DNA of 35,037 nucleotides from Emcibacteraceae bacterium (GTDB taxonomy: Bacteria; Pseudomonadota; Alphaproteobacteria; Sphingomonadales; Emcibacteraceae), in NCBI GenBank assembly GCA_028281625.1, contig JANQJN010000104.1, positions 1 through 35,037 on the forward strand, given 5' to 3'. This document shows positions 8,103 through 17,080 of the stretch, in pieces; within the stretch, counting starts at the first letter, position 1, and each line of letters starts with the position of its first letter. Position numbers and translations under genes: made by a program. The notes below the pieces were generated by a model that made no database searches, was not told where the DNA came from, and worked only from the letters and a program-made list of their open reading frames with translations.

Positions 8103-8813
8103 TTAAAGCTCACATTGCTGAACACTGGCATCCACGAAGCTGGTGCGGCCTTCAGTGATACTGAAACGGTACTCATTGCCTCCGGTAATCACACTGTGAT
8201 AAAGCGGCAGTGTTCCGGATACTTCCTGAGTATCGCCGCCCGGAAGCATAAAGCTTATAGTGATTTCCCTGGTGACATCAAACCAGGCTTCCGGCGCACC
8301 ATTCTCATTAAGGGTGGGGCTTCCTGTACCGGCCAGTGTAATCAGACCACGGTAAAAACTGGCCGTTGAAACATCCTGCGCGGATACCGGAGTGATCACC
8401 ATGAAACGCTTTGTATCTGTTTCACCGGAGCAAGAGGCGTCTTTTGATATACCACCAATAATGGTTTCCATACGGTTGATATCAACGCCTTCATTGGCCC
8501 GGCGGGTTACAGTTGCCAGCAAATCTCTTATTTCTTCATTGGGAAGAAGTTGGGACAGTTGATCCACAGTGGCTTTGTCTTGGCCTAACTCGATCTTGAG
8601 CTGTTCGTTTTCGGCAACCTGATTGTCGTGAAGCGTTTTCCAGCGGGCAACTTCCTGCTGGCCGACCGAGATGCCTATATCATGGGCGTAATAACCAACA
8701 CCACTACAAAGGCCAACCACAGAAACAAGCTTCACGAAGCCCCAAATCCTTTGATTTCGGCGCTTTTGACGTTCTTTTCGCTGTACCAGTCCCAGAGACA
8801 TATCAATTCCCAA
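8103..8813 (-). CDS. Unrecognised single-span membrane protein with coiled coil
   Basis: I do not recognise this 236-residue protein. A strongly basic N-terminus (residues 11-22, RKERQKRRNQR) precedes one membrane span (about 24-44), so the rest should face the periplasm. Residues about 52-92 are rich in Glu, Gln and Leu and look like a coiled coil. The remaining 140 residues form a Thr/Gly-rich domain with beta character and two cysteines, one in DASCSGE and one at the extreme C-terminus (QQCEL), which could form a disulfide. The layout resembles small envelope or division-associated proteins, but there is no motif to name a role. ATG 8801 is an alternative start. Confidence 0.75.
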   Translation of the reverse strand: MGIDMSLGLVQRKERQKRRNQRIWGFVKLVSVVGLCSGVGYYAHDIGISVGQQEVARWKTLHDNQVAENEQLKIELGQDKATVDQLSQLLPNEEIRDLLATVTRRANEGVDINRMETIIGGISKDASCSGETDTKRFMVITPVSAQDVSTASFYRGLITLAGTGSPTLNENGAPEAWFDVTREITISFMLPGGDTQEVSGTLPLYHSVITGGNEYRFSITEGRTSFVDASVQQCEL

Positions 8814-8953
8814 TTCGAGTGTGATTTACGGAATATATATTATGTCAAAATATATAAAGTTAAAGTTAAAATATTTTTTGTTACAAATCTCGCCACTTTT
8901 TTACTATGGTCTTAGGACTAAAATAAAAAAATAAGGCAAAATTAGGGAAAAAT

Positions 8954-10261
8954 ATGAGTAACGAAGCCAAGCTCAAACGCGATATTGGTCTGTTCGCGGC
9001 AGGCCTTCTTGTATTAAATGGGGTGATTGGGGCAGGTATATTTGGACTTCCGGGTAGGCTTGTGGAGCAAGCTGGCATTTTTGGACCCTGGCTAATCATA
9101 ATTTTTGGTGTTTTGATTATTTCAGTTGTCTGGACTTTCGCGTCCATCGCCAGCTATTTTAACGAAACAGGTGGCCCGGTGGCCTACACCAATCGCGCTT
9201 TTGGACCCATGATTGGTTTTCAAACTGGCTGGCTTCTTTATATCGGGCGCGTGACCGCTATTGCCGCCAATACCAACGTACTTGTCGATTATGCAACAGG
9301 GCTGATAGATGTGGTGCCCGGTGAAATATTAAGGGGTTTGCTTCTCTTTTTGATTATTGGCGGTCTCGTGGTTATTAATGTCATGGGTATCAAGCAAGCC
9401 GTAAAAGCGATTAATGTAATAACGCTTATAAAAATACTGCCTGTACTCACGCTCATTGTTCTTGCGATTCCCTACCTCACACCTGAAGGGGTTCTACCCT
9501 CTAATATGCCGACCTTTGATAAAATGCAAGGGCTGGTATTGGTGATACTTTATGCCTTTGTTGGTTTTGAAGGGGCATTGGTCACGGCGGGGGAAACCAA
9601 AAACCCCAAGCAGAATATTCCTCGTGCGCTGATTTTTGGTGTGGTGGTGATTACGGCGATATATTTTCTGGTTTCACTCACATACGTAAATGTTGTTACT
9701 GAAGCAGGAGGAACCACCCCGCTGATTGATATGGGTGAAGTGCTGATGGGCCCCGTTGGTGGTGTGATCATTGTAATTGCTGCGATCTTTTCAATACTGG
9801 GTAATGCAACCGCCATCACCATCGCTGCACCCAGGATGACCTTCGCCATGGCAGAGGAAGGATCGCTTCCCAAATGGTTTGGCCAGGTTCATGACAAATA
9901 TGCGACACCGGCAAATTCCATCTTGTTTTTAGGGATTTTGGCGTTTGGTTTGGCAATTTCGGGAACATTTCTTTATCTAGCGGCAGCAAGCACCTTGGCG
10001 CGCATGATTGCATATATTATTTGTATGGTCTCACTGCCTGTCATCCGTAAAAAAGCAGACCCTGAGACACTGGCCAACGCAACACCGCTACCTGGCGGTT
10101 ATTTGATACCATTCATTGCTGTGGTGGTGTGTGCTTTTGCGGTTTATCAGGCAGATATCACAAACTGGCGCTATATCATCGGCTTTATTGTGCTCGGAAG
10201 CGGGTTTTACTTCGCGAATTCAATTTTTAAGAAAAAGGATAGCGACACTATTTCCGAATAA
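8954..10261 (+). CDS. APC-superfamily amino acid permease, first of two paralogues
   Basis: A 435-residue inner-membrane transporter with about 12 hydrophobic spans. The first span holds the APC motif GVIGAGIFGLPG (about 22-33), whose unwound Gly-rich turn binds the amino-acid backbone. The segment GFEGALVTAGETKNPKQNIPRA in the middle is the conserved loop after span 6. It probably brings in an amino acid or amine by proton symport or exchange; the substrate is not readable. AGGGA stands before the ATG. The next gene is a close paralogue that begins 12 bases after this stop. Confidence 0.93.
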   Translation: MSNEAKLKRDIGLFAAGLLVLNGVIGAGIFGLPGRLVEQAGIFGPWLIIIFGVLIISVVWTFASIASYFNETGGPVAYTNRAFGPMIGFQTGWLLYIGRVTAIAANTNVLVDYATGLIDVVPGEILRGLLLFLIIGGLVVINVMGIKQAVKAINVITLIKILPVLTLIVLAIPYLTPEGVLPSNMPTFDKMQGLVLVILYAFVGFEGALVTAGETKNPKQNIPRALIFGVVVITAIYFLVSLTYVNVVTEAGGTTPLIDMGEVLMGPVGGVIIVIAAIFSILGNATAITIAAPRMTFAMAEEGSLPKWFGQVHDKYATPANSILFLGILAFGLAISGTFLYLAAASTLARMIAYIICMVSLPVIRKKADPETLANATPLPGGYLIPFIAVVVCAFAVYQADITNWRYIIGFIVLGSGFYFANSIFKKKDSDTISE

Positions 10262-10276
10262 GGGAGACAAATCATC
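10261..10276 (+). promoter_or_regulatory. Ribosome binding site pointing to a non-ATG (ATC) start
   Basis: AGGGAG at 10261-10266 is well placed for initiation at ATC 10274. No ATG, GTG or TTG lies in frame between the upstream gene's stop and ATG 10313. The site decides the start of the second permease. Confidence 0.55.
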
Positions 10277-11572
10277 AACGAAGAAGCAAAGTTAAAACGT
10301 GATATCGGCTTCATGGCGGCCGGGTTTCTGGTTCTAAATGGCATTATTGGAGCCGGGATTTTTGGCCTTCCCGGCAGGCTCGCAGATGTGGCCGGCGATT
10401 TTAGCCCCTGGCTGTTTCTTATTTTCGGCTTCTTAATCATCACGGTAGTATGGTCGTTTGCTGCTCTTGCCAGTTATTTCAGAACGACCGGCGGTCCGGT
10501 TGTTTATGTGACAACAGCTTTTGGACCCTTTATGGGATTTCAGACAGGTTGGCTATTCTATGTGGGCAGGGTTGCTGCATTTGCAGCGAATATAAACCTT
10601 CTTTTTGATTATGCGTCTTTTCTTTGGGCAGCGGCTTCGCCGGGAGCGGTTCGCAGTTTCCTCATATTTGTTATCATTGGTGCGCTTGCGCTCATCAATA
10701 TTCTTGGGATTAAAAAAGCCGTTCAAGCCATAAACATACTAACCTTCCTAAAGCTCGTTCCAATCTTTCTCATGATTTTGCTCGGCATTCAACATTTAAC
10801 GCCTGATCGTTTGTTGCCACCTGATCTGCCGCAATTTGATGATGCGGGCGCAGTGATCTTGCTGATCTTCTTTGCTTTTACCGGTTTTGAATCTGTACTG
10901 GCGTCAGCGGGTGAGACGAAGAATCCCCGGCGGACAATCCCGCGAGCTTTATTGATTGTGTTTGTACTTGTGACGTTGATTTACTTCTTACTCCAGCTGG
11001 TATACGTAACCGTCGCGCCCCCTATTAATGATCAGGCTCCACTTATTGGACTAGGTGAAAGTCTGATTGGACCAATTGGTGGAACGATTGTGATACTCAC
11101 CGCGATATTTTCCATTCTGGGTAATATTTCCGGGATTGCGATATTTGCGTCACGGTCAACATTCGGTATGGCGCATTACGGCGTGCTTCCCATGTGGTTT
11201 GGAAAGGTTCATGAAAAATATGCCACCCCGGCAAACTCGGTGATTTTCCAGGCTGTATTTGTCCTTGTACTCGCTGTATCAGGAACCTTTGTGTATCTGG
11301 CACTTGCGGGAACGCTTGCGCGCATGATTGCCTATTCCATTTGTATCCTTGCGCTTCCCAAGGTAAAGGCGCAGGCTGATGAAGAAGCCAAAGAACGGGC
11401 GCTTAACATCCCAGGTGGATTTGTTATCCCGATTATAGGGGTCCTGGTTTGTATCTACGGTATGACAAATTCACAGCTACTGAACTGGCAATATCTGATC
11501 AGTTTTGTTGCCTTGGGTACAGTGCTTTATTATCTTAATGAACATCTAAAGAAAAAGGCCGGAACAGAGTAA
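10274..11572 (+). CDS. APC-superfamily amino acid permease, second paralogue, apparent ATC start
   Basis: About 432 residues and clearly a tandem copy of the preceding permease, with the same GIIGAGIFGLPGRL motif in span 1 and GFESVLASAGETKNPRRTIPRA after span 6. The first in-frame ATG is at 10313, but similarity to the paralogue runs upstream of it: INEEAKLKRDIGFMAAG matches MSNEAKLKRDIGLFAAG. The codon aligned with the paralogue's start is ATC at 10274, seven bases after GGGAG (10262-10266). I therefore place the start at this ATC; ATC at 10271 is the neighbour. A start at 10313 has no Shine-Dalgarno and would lose 13 conserved residues. The pair forms one transcription unit. Confidence 0.9.
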   Translation: MNEEAKLKRDIGFMAAGFLVLNGIIGAGIFGLPGRLADVAGDFSPWLFLIFGFLIITVVWSFAALASYFRTTGGPVVYVTTAFGPFMGFQTGWLFYVGRVAAFAANINLLFDYASFLWAAASPGAVRSFLIFVIIGALALINILGIKKAVQAINILTFLKLVPIFLMILLGIQHLTPDRLLPPDLPQFDDAGAVILLIFFAFTGFESVLASAGETKNPRRTIPRALLIVFVLVTLIYFLLQLVYVTVAPPINDQAPLIGLGESLIGPIGGTIVILTAIFSILGNISGIAIFASRSTFGMAHYGVLPMWFGKVHEKYATPANSVIFQAVFVLVLAVSGTFVYLALAGTLARMIAYSICILALPKVKAQADEEAKERALNIPGGFVIPIIGVLVCIYGMTNSQLLNWQYLISFVALGTVLYYLNEHLKKKAGTE

Positions 11573-11604
11573 CTGTACCAGCCTTATGAAAAACTATATC
11601 AGCT

Positions 11605-13779
11605 TTAGAATGAACCTTGAAGCGTTAGTGAGAATGCGCGCTGTGAAGAGGCTTCACGAAGCTCACGGTAATTTACAACGCCAAGAGAGATATTACCTGT
11701 GTATTTTGTCAGGTCGTATCCGTTTTTCGCTTTGAGGATGTTTTTCGCATCAAAGCGCAGCTTCATGTCCCCAAATACAACTTGCTCAATATATGCGGTT
11801 GCTTTTGGTTCGATGGTCTTTTCCCATTGTTCGATCACGTCGGTTCTGAAACCGACAGAACCGCCGCTCATACCCATTGGACCTTTGTTGGTCACGCTGA
11901 AGCCGTATGATGTTCCAGAAGACGTGATGTCATGCTGGAAGGAAACAAGCCATTCGTGCTTTTGCTTATACTCAATTTGACGAGTAGTCAGTAGAAACGG
12001 ATCAGTGGCTTCCGTTTCTCGAAGAATATACTTTGCACTAATAATCGCGTTTGGAATGTCCAGCGCTTTTAAGCGCCAGCTGCCATTGATCTCAACCCCG
12101 TATTCTTTGGCATCGCCAATATTGCCAGGGATGGATACAGTCACGATCTGGTCAATGTTTGCAGGCACCGGTTCCGGGCCGGTATAAAGGCCGATTTTTG
12201 CGATGTGGTCACGGATTTTGTTATAGTAACCTTTGATCGCAATAGAACCCTGGTCATCGGCAAAGCGATTCTCATAAGCCACGGAAAATTCAAGTCTGTC
12301 CTCAGGGACGAGCTCACCGTTACCGCCATCAGTTTCACCATCTTCCGCATCAAAGCTGCTGCCGAAAGCGCCGAAATCAAGCTGGCTGATTTTACGTTCT
12401 GCGGTGACACGAATTTGGTTTTGTGAATCCACATCATAACGAAGATTCACGCGCGGCTTCAGGTAAGAAAAGTTGCGGCTGAAATCTGGAACTGGGTTCA
12501 GATTATCCGTTTGTGTGATTTTTGAAAACTCAGCATTAAGTGAACTTTGCAATGAGATGTTAGAGGCGATGGCATAGTTATGACTGATAAATACTTCAGC
12601 ACGTTTTTCCTGCACATAAATGTCACTCAAAGAAGCAGGGTTTACGACACCATTTGCATCACTGGTTTGGTTTGATGTGCTTACAAAATTAACGGCACCC
12701 TCACCACCGATTTCAACTGTATGAACTTCAGCAAATGTATTTGTAAGTGATGCACGGAGAATTTTCTCGCCGTGATCACGCTCGGCAAAATTGCTAAAGA
12801 GGGCGGCTGTCTCCGCACCATTCAGAGCACCCGTAAAATCATTATAGAAATCGTGTTTTCCCCAGTTAATTACGAACAGAGCTTTGAGGAGTCCCGCATT
12901 TTCAAATCGGTGCTGGTAGTCGCCACCAACTTCCCAATGGAATGGTCGGTGGGCGAAATTTCTGACGCGCATAAAGTCGTCGCCGGCCAGGAAACTACCA
13001 TTATCAAGCAAATGCATTTGATTATCTGTTTCTACAGTGTCATCTTTTTGAAACTCAAGCTGTCCGTTAAGACGCAAGATGTCACCGTTTTCCGCGTTAT
13101 ACTCAATACCGCCATTTACAAATGCTTTTTTACTCACGACATTGTTAGCAAGCCTATTGTCCTGATATTGACTACCATCGGCGAAAAAGAAAGTATCGTT
13201 ATAATTTCGGCGATTTTCAGAAATTGATGAATCGATACCCAATGAATATTTAAGACGATCAATCTCGCCGGTATGTGTTAACTTGGCGATGGGTCTTATT
13301 GTGCCGCCATCCACATATTCACCACCCACAGTCCAAACGGTATTAGACGTTGATGCTGTTTCTTTCATGACCACGTTAATGATCAGTCCTTCCGATTGTA
13401 CATCCAGGCCGGCTTTGGTGCCACGGATCAGTTCAATGTGGCTTACCGAGGATGCCTGAATCCTTTTAAGCTGAAGACCCAGTGAGTTTGTCTTACCAGC
13501 GATACGTTTTCCGTCAATCAGAATTTGGTCGCCGTCTGAACCAAAACCACGTACCCGACGGCCAGCTCTTTCTTCGTCTGCGCGCGCCAGCAGCGCGGCT
13601 GTTCCTGGCACACTGCGAAGCATATCGTGCAGTGTGACGGGTTGAAACTCTACGAAGTAATTTTCACGGTAAGTAACGGTGGATGAATTTCCGTCTGAAG
13701 TGCTTTCTTGAGCGAAAGCGGTAGTGGACATAAGTGCGGCAATTGTAATGCCAGTCATTGTTTTTTTTGAAAGAACCAC
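11605..13779 (-). CDS. TonB-dependent outer-membrane receptor (first of three related)
   Basis: An outer-membrane active transporter of about 724 residues. The frame is open to 13860, but GTG 13779, seven bases after AGGAG, begins a proper signal peptide (VVLSKKTMTGITIAALMSTT, cut after AFA) and gives the same length as its two relatives. The plug includes TLHDMLRSVPG, RGFGSDGDQILIDGKRIAGK and VSHIELIRGTKAGLDVQSEG; the beta barrel follows and ends in LTLQGSF, the terminal Phe signal for the BAM machinery. A short STVTYRENYF after the signal peptide is shared with the relatives and may be the TonB box. The ligand is unknown. It is transcribed away from soeABC and shares the dyad-rich region 13780-14212. 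Confidence 0.93.
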   Translation of the reverse strand: MVLSKKTMTGITIAALMSTTAFAQESTSDGNSSTVTYRENYFVEFQPVTLHDMLRSVPGTAALLARADEERAGRRVRGFGSDGDQILIDGKRIAGKTNSLGLQLKRIQASSVSHIELIRGTKAGLDVQSEGLIINVVMKETASTSNTVWTVGGEYVDGGTIRPIAKLTHTGEIDRLKYSLGIDSSISENRRNYNDTFFFADGSQYQDNRLANNVVSKKAFVNGGIEYNAENGDILRLNGQLEFQKDDTVETDNQMHLLDNGSFLAGDDFMRVRNFAHRPFHWEVGGDYQHRFENAGLLKALFVINWGKHDFYNDFTGALNGAETAALFSNFAERDHGEKILRASLTNTFAEVHTVEIGGEGAVNFVSTSNQTSDANGVVNPASLSDIYVQEKRAEVFISHNYAIASNISLQSSLNAEFSKITQTDNLNPVPDFSRNFSYLKPRVNLRYDVDSQNQIRVTAERKISQLDFGAFGSSFDAEDGETDGGNGELVPEDRLEFSVAYENRFADDQGSIAIKGYYNKIRDHIAKIGLYTGPEPVPANIDQIVTVSIPGNIGDAKEYGVEINGSWRLKALDIPNAIISAKYILRETEATDPFLLTTRQIEYKQKHEWLVSFQHDITSSGTSYGFSVTNKGPMGMSGGSVGFRTDVIEQWEKTIEPKATAYIEQVVFGDMKLRFDAKNILKAKNGYDLTKYTGNISLGVVNYRELREASSQRAFSLTLQGSF

Positions 13780-13883
13780 GGGGGCACTCCTTACTACAAA
13801 ATAATCTAAATTAAGTATAATATAATATAACGTTACATTTGATGTAAGCAGTGCATACATATTCTAAAATTCAAAGTCAACAC

Positions 13884-13915
13884 ATAATTTGTAACGTTAT
13901 AGTGTAACAAATTAT
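13884..13915. promoter_or_regulatory. Operator-like dyad
   Basis: Perfect inverted arms ATAATTTGT and ACAAATTAT with a 14-base centre; the centre contains TAACGTTA, itself a palindrome. TGTAAC occurs twice inside. The shape fits binding of a dimeric repressor or activator. Confidence 0.4.
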
Positions 13916-14061
13916 GCTAAATTTAATGTTTTTTGATGAAGTGTGAATGTGTCAAGTATAAGGTTTAGTCGGGATGTAGATGCTACATATTTTTGAAATT
14001 TTAGTATCAAATTCTAAGATTGATCTAAGGGCAAAATGTCAAACTAAACACTTCCTATTTA

Positions 14062-14077
14062 ATTTCAAATTTGAAAT
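14062..14077. promoter_or_regulatory. Perfect 16-base palindrome upstream of soeA
   Basis: ATTTCAAATTTGAAAT reads the same on both strands and lies 136 bases before the soeA start. It is a candidate operator for the sulfite dehydrogenase operon. AT-rich sequence makes chance palindromes more likely, so confidence is modest. Confidence 0.4.
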
Positions 14078-14212
14078 ATCATTCTAATGTGACTGTGCTA
14101 GTTTCCTCGAAAGTCATGGAAAGTGCCGCTGCATTATTTTATGATCTTTTTCAGAGGGAAAATAACGTATCAATTTTCAAGTCTGATTGATGGGTTTTCG
14201 GTAACAAAAAAT

Positions 14213-17077
14213 ATGACAAATAACAGCACAGAAATTAAAACCACCACCTGTTATATGTGTGCCTGCCGGTGTGGCATCAATGTCCACTTGAAGGACGGTC
14301 GCGTTAAATATATTGAAGGAAATCCCGATCATCCGGTGAACAGGGGTGTCCTTTGCGCAAAGGGTTCCGCAGGTATCATGCAACATTACTCACCAGCGCG
14401 CCTTACCGCGCCGCTAAAACGCGTGGGACCACGTGGCAGCGGTGAGTTCGAGGAAATCTCCTGGGACGAAGCAATGGATATCGCGACCGAAAGGCTTCGT
14501 GCTGTGCGCAATAAAGATCCCAAGAGACTTGCCTTCTTTACCGGGCGTGACCAAAGCCAGGCGCTGACCGGTTGGTTCTCGGCCAAATTTGGTACTCATA
14601 ATTATGCAGCTCATGGTGGCTTTTGTTCGGTAAATATGGCGGCCGCCGGGCTTTATACAGTGGGAGGTGCTTTCTGGGAGTTTGGGGAGCCGGACTGGCA
14701 CCAGACCAAATATTTTATGATGTTTGGTGTGGCGGAAGATCACGACAGTAACCCGATCAAGTTAGGTATTGGATCCATTAAAAAGCGTCCGGGTACAAAA
14801 TATGTGTCTGTCAATCCCGTTCAATCCGGCTATGCCGCCATCGCAGATGAATGGCTGGGAATTCGCCCAGGCACAGATGGTTTGTTTGTGGGTGGGCTTA
14901 TCGCGGAGCTATTAAAAGCGGAAAAAATCGATTTTGATTTCCTGATCCGCTACACCAACAGCCCATGGCTCGTGATTGATAATCCGGGCGCGGCAAACAA
15001 TGGTTTGTTTGCCCGTGATGGTGATGGCAATCCGCTTTGCTACGATGTTGCTCAAGAAGCTGTGATGCCGATGCAAGTGGGTACCTCTAAGCCTGCAATG
15101 GTAGGTGAGTATACGCTTGAGGATGGCGTCAAAGTGGTGCCCGCCTTCCAGCACATAATACAAGAATTCTTTTCTGATCAATATGATCTGGAAAATGTCG
15201 AAAAGGAAACCGGCCTTAAGGCTACAGATATGAAGCGCATCGCCGCTGAAATTGCCGAAGTGGCCTTCAGCGAGGAAATTACACTGAATATCCCGTGGAC
15301 GGACAGTTACGGCAATACTCATGAGAAAATTATTGGAAGGCCGGTATCCTTCCATGCCATGCGCGGGATTGCTGCGCATAAAAACGGTTTTGAAACCTGC
15401 CGGATGATCCACCTACTTCAAATGCTCTTGGGGGCTATTGATGGGCCGGGATCCTTCCGCTACAAGCCACCGTTTCCAAGACCAACACCACCCCACAAAA
15501 AGAACGCTACAAAATCAGCCGTGCCAGGTGAAGTGGCGGAGGCAGAACCGCTGGGCTTCCCAGCAGGTCCGGAGGATCTTGCAGTGGACGAGCACGGCGA
15601 ACCAACCCGCCTTGATAAAGCCTTCTCGTGGGAGTATCCACTGGCGATCCACGGCATGATGCATATGTCATTGCATAACGCGTGGGCAGGAGATCCTTAT
15701 AAAGTCGATGTCTTTATGATGTATATGGCCAACATGGCATGGAATTCCTCTATGAATGTGAAAAATGCCATCAAATATATGACGGACGAGGACCCGGAAA
15801 CCGGCGAATATAAAATTCCCTACATCATTTATTCGGACGCCTTTTATTCGGAAACGGTGCCCTATGCGGACCTGATCCTGCCGGATACAACTTATCTTGA
15901 ACGGTGGGATGCGATCTCTATGCTGGACCGCCCAATTGGTACCGCAGAAGCCGCCGCCGATTCAATTCGTCAGCCAGTTCTGGAGCCGGACCGCGACGTG
16001 CGCCCGTTTCAGGATGTGGTCCTTGATCTTGGCGCACGACTTGGCCTGCCAGGTATGGTCGATGATGATGGTAACCCGCTTTATCCCGGTGGCTATAGTG
16101 ATTATCTGGCAAACCACGAACGTGCACCTGGCGTTGGGCCGCTTTCCGGCTGGCGAGGTGAGGATGGTCAGGAGCACGGTAAGGGAGCACCCAACAAAGA
16201 CCAGATGCAAAAATACATTGATAACGGTTGCTACTGGGAGTTTGAGCTCGAAGAGTCGCAGCAATATAACCGCTTCGCAAACCAGGCTTATCTGGAAACA
16301 GCCACAAAAATGGGCTGGATGGGTTCTCCAGAACCGATCGTGCTCAACGTCTATAATGAAATGCTGCAAAAGTTTCACCTGGCCGCTGAAGGGCACGGAG
16401 ATCACGTTCCGCCTGAGCACGCGAGAGAGCGGATCAAAACTTACTTTAATCCCGTGCCCACCTGGTATCCGGTTCAAGAACATGTGGATGGCAACAGCCG
16501 TGATTTTCCACTTTCAGCGCTGACCCAGCGCCCGGCGCATATGTATCATTCATGGGGCAGCCAGAATGCCTGGCTTCGCCAGCTGACATCACAAAATTAT
16601 CTTTACATCCACCCGAAAACGGCAAAGGATAAAGGCATCGACGATCTAGATTGGGTCTGGGTCAGAAGCCCCCACGGTGAGGTTAAAGTACAGGCAAAAT
16701 ATATGGACGGCCTAAACGAAGGCACGGTCTGGACCTGGAATGCGATCGGAAAGCGTAAGGGAGCGTGGGCACTGGATGAAAAATCGCCGGAATTTCAAAA
16801 AGCATTCCTCCTTAATCACGTGATTTCAGAAAACCTGCAAAATGATGACGGGGAAATCCGATCAAACTCTGATCCGGTTACAGGACAGGGTGCCTGGTTC
16901 GATACCCGTGTCAGTATTGAAAAGGCAACCGAACAAAATGACAAAACCGTGCCGCTCATGGACTCCGTTAAACCATGGAATAAACATGATCGTCCTGATG
17001 TGATGCAATATGGCTTTAAAAAGGATCAGAGTTTTGAAGAACACGAAAGATCGCTTGGCGTTAAGGAGGATGTGTAA
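14213..17077 (+). CDS. soeA: Cytoplasmic sulfite dehydrogenase, molybdopterin subunit (SoeA-like)
   Basis: A 954-residue DMSO-reductase-family molybdoenzyme. The N-terminus binds one 4Fe-4S cluster through C13, C16, C20 and C48 (CYMCACRC...CAKG). NYAAHGGFCSVNMAAAGLYT follows, the region around the molybdenum site whose Cys is a candidate Mo ligand. There is no twin-arginine signal, so the subunit stays in the cytosol. From memory, CYxCACRCGI, the segment from CAKG to QYSPARLT and the HGGFCSVNMA region match SoeA of Allochromatium and Ruegeria, which oxidises sulfite to sulfate. The frame is open to 14123, but ATG 14213 is where family similarity starts. Gene order with soeB and soeC supports the call. 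A related oxo-acid reductase cannot be ruled out. Confidence 0.88.
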   Translation: MTNNSTEIKTTTCYMCACRCGINVHLKDGRVKYIEGNPDHPVNRGVLCAKGSAGIMQHYSPARLTAPLKRVGPRGSGEFEEISWDEAMDIATERLRAVRNKDPKRLAFFTGRDQSQALTGWFSAKFGTHNYAAHGGFCSVNMAAAGLYTVGGAFWEFGEPDWHQTKYFMMFGVAEDHDSNPIKLGIGSIKKRPGTKYVSVNPVQSGYAAIADEWLGIRPGTDGLFVGGLIAELLKAEKIDFDFLIRYTNSPWLVIDNPGAANNGLFARDGDGNPLCYDVAQEAVMPMQVGTSKPAMVGEYTLEDGVKVVPAFQHIIQEFFSDQYDLENVEKETGLKATDMKRIAAEIAEVAFSEEITLNIPWTDSYGNTHEKIIGRPVSFHAMRGIAAHKNGFETCRMIHLLQMLLGAIDGPGSFRYKPPFPRPTPPHKKNATKSAVPGEVAEAEPLGFPAGPEDLAVDEHGEPTRLDKAFSWEYPLAIHGMMHMSLHNAWAGDPYKVDVFMMYMANMAWNSSMNVKNAIKYMTDEDPETGEYKIPYIIYSDAFYSETVPYADLILPDTTYLERWDAISMLDRPIGTAEAAADSIRQPVLEPDRDVRPFQDVVLDLGARLGLPGMVDDDGNPLYPGGYSDYLANHERAPGVGPLSGWRGEDGQEHGKGAPNKDQMQKYIDNGCYWEFELEESQQYNRFANQAYLETATKMGWMGSPEPIVLNVYNEMLQKFHLAAEGHGDHVPPEHARERIKTYFNPVPTWYPVQEHVDGNSRDFPLSALTQRPAHMYHSWGSQNAWLRQLTSQNYLYIHPKTAKDKGIDDLDWVWVRSPHGEVKVQAKYMDGLNEGTVWTWNAIGKRKGAWALDEKSPEFQKAFLLNHVISENLQNDDGEIRSNSDPVTGQGAWFDTRVSIEKATEQNDKTVPLMDSVKPWNKHDRPDVMQYGFKKDQSFEEHERSLGVKEDV

Positions 17078-17080
17078 TTG
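17063..17080 (+). promoter_or_regulatory. Strong ribosome binding site with TTG start for soeB
   Basis: AAGGAGGA (17063-17070) inside the last codons of soeA is seven bases before TTG 17078, which follows the soeA stop directly. The full-strength site offsets the weak start codon and links translation of the two subunits. Confidence 0.75.

Larger units (their letters stand above)
13780..14212. promoter_or_regulatory. Divergent control region between the TonB receptor and soeA
   Basis: This 433-base AT-rich stretch has no convincing gene. It holds three symmetric elements. ATAACGTTACA (13827-13837) is repeated in inverted orientation as TGTAACGTTAT (13890-13900). A nine-base inverted repeat ATAATTTGT (13884-13892) / ACAAATTAT (13907-13915) surrounds the second copy. 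A perfect 16-base palindrome lies at 14062-14077. All are in the right place to control the receptor and soeA, but no regulator gene is next to them. Confidence 0.5.

Noticed and set aside
12772..13227. Plus-strand frame of 151 codons inside the first receptor gene
   Set aside because: It is antisense to a well-supported receptor and shows no domain or ribosome binding site.
13780..13860. Longer start of the first TonB receptor
   Set aside because: It would put 27 AT-rich-coded residues before the signal peptide; GTG 13779 has AGGAG at proper distance.
14123..14212. N-terminal extension of SoeA starting with GTG
   Set aside because: The extra 30 residues have no family similarity, no ribosome binding site and no Tat motif; ATG 14213 starts the conserved sequence.
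15918..16483. Two minus-strand frames opposite soeA
   Set aside because: They are antisense to a conserved molybdoenzyme and resemble no family.
15897..16523. Plus-strand frame of 208 codons inside soeA
   Set aside because: It overlaps soeA in another frame; its composition (many Trp, Arg, Cys) is that of a shadow and it has no start signal.
14213..17077. Formate dehydrogenase or periplasmic DMSO reductase
   Set aside because: There is no Sec-dependent (FdhA) signature or Tat signal, and the motif set plus the SoeB and DmsC-like partners fit the cytosolic sulfite dehydrogenase better.
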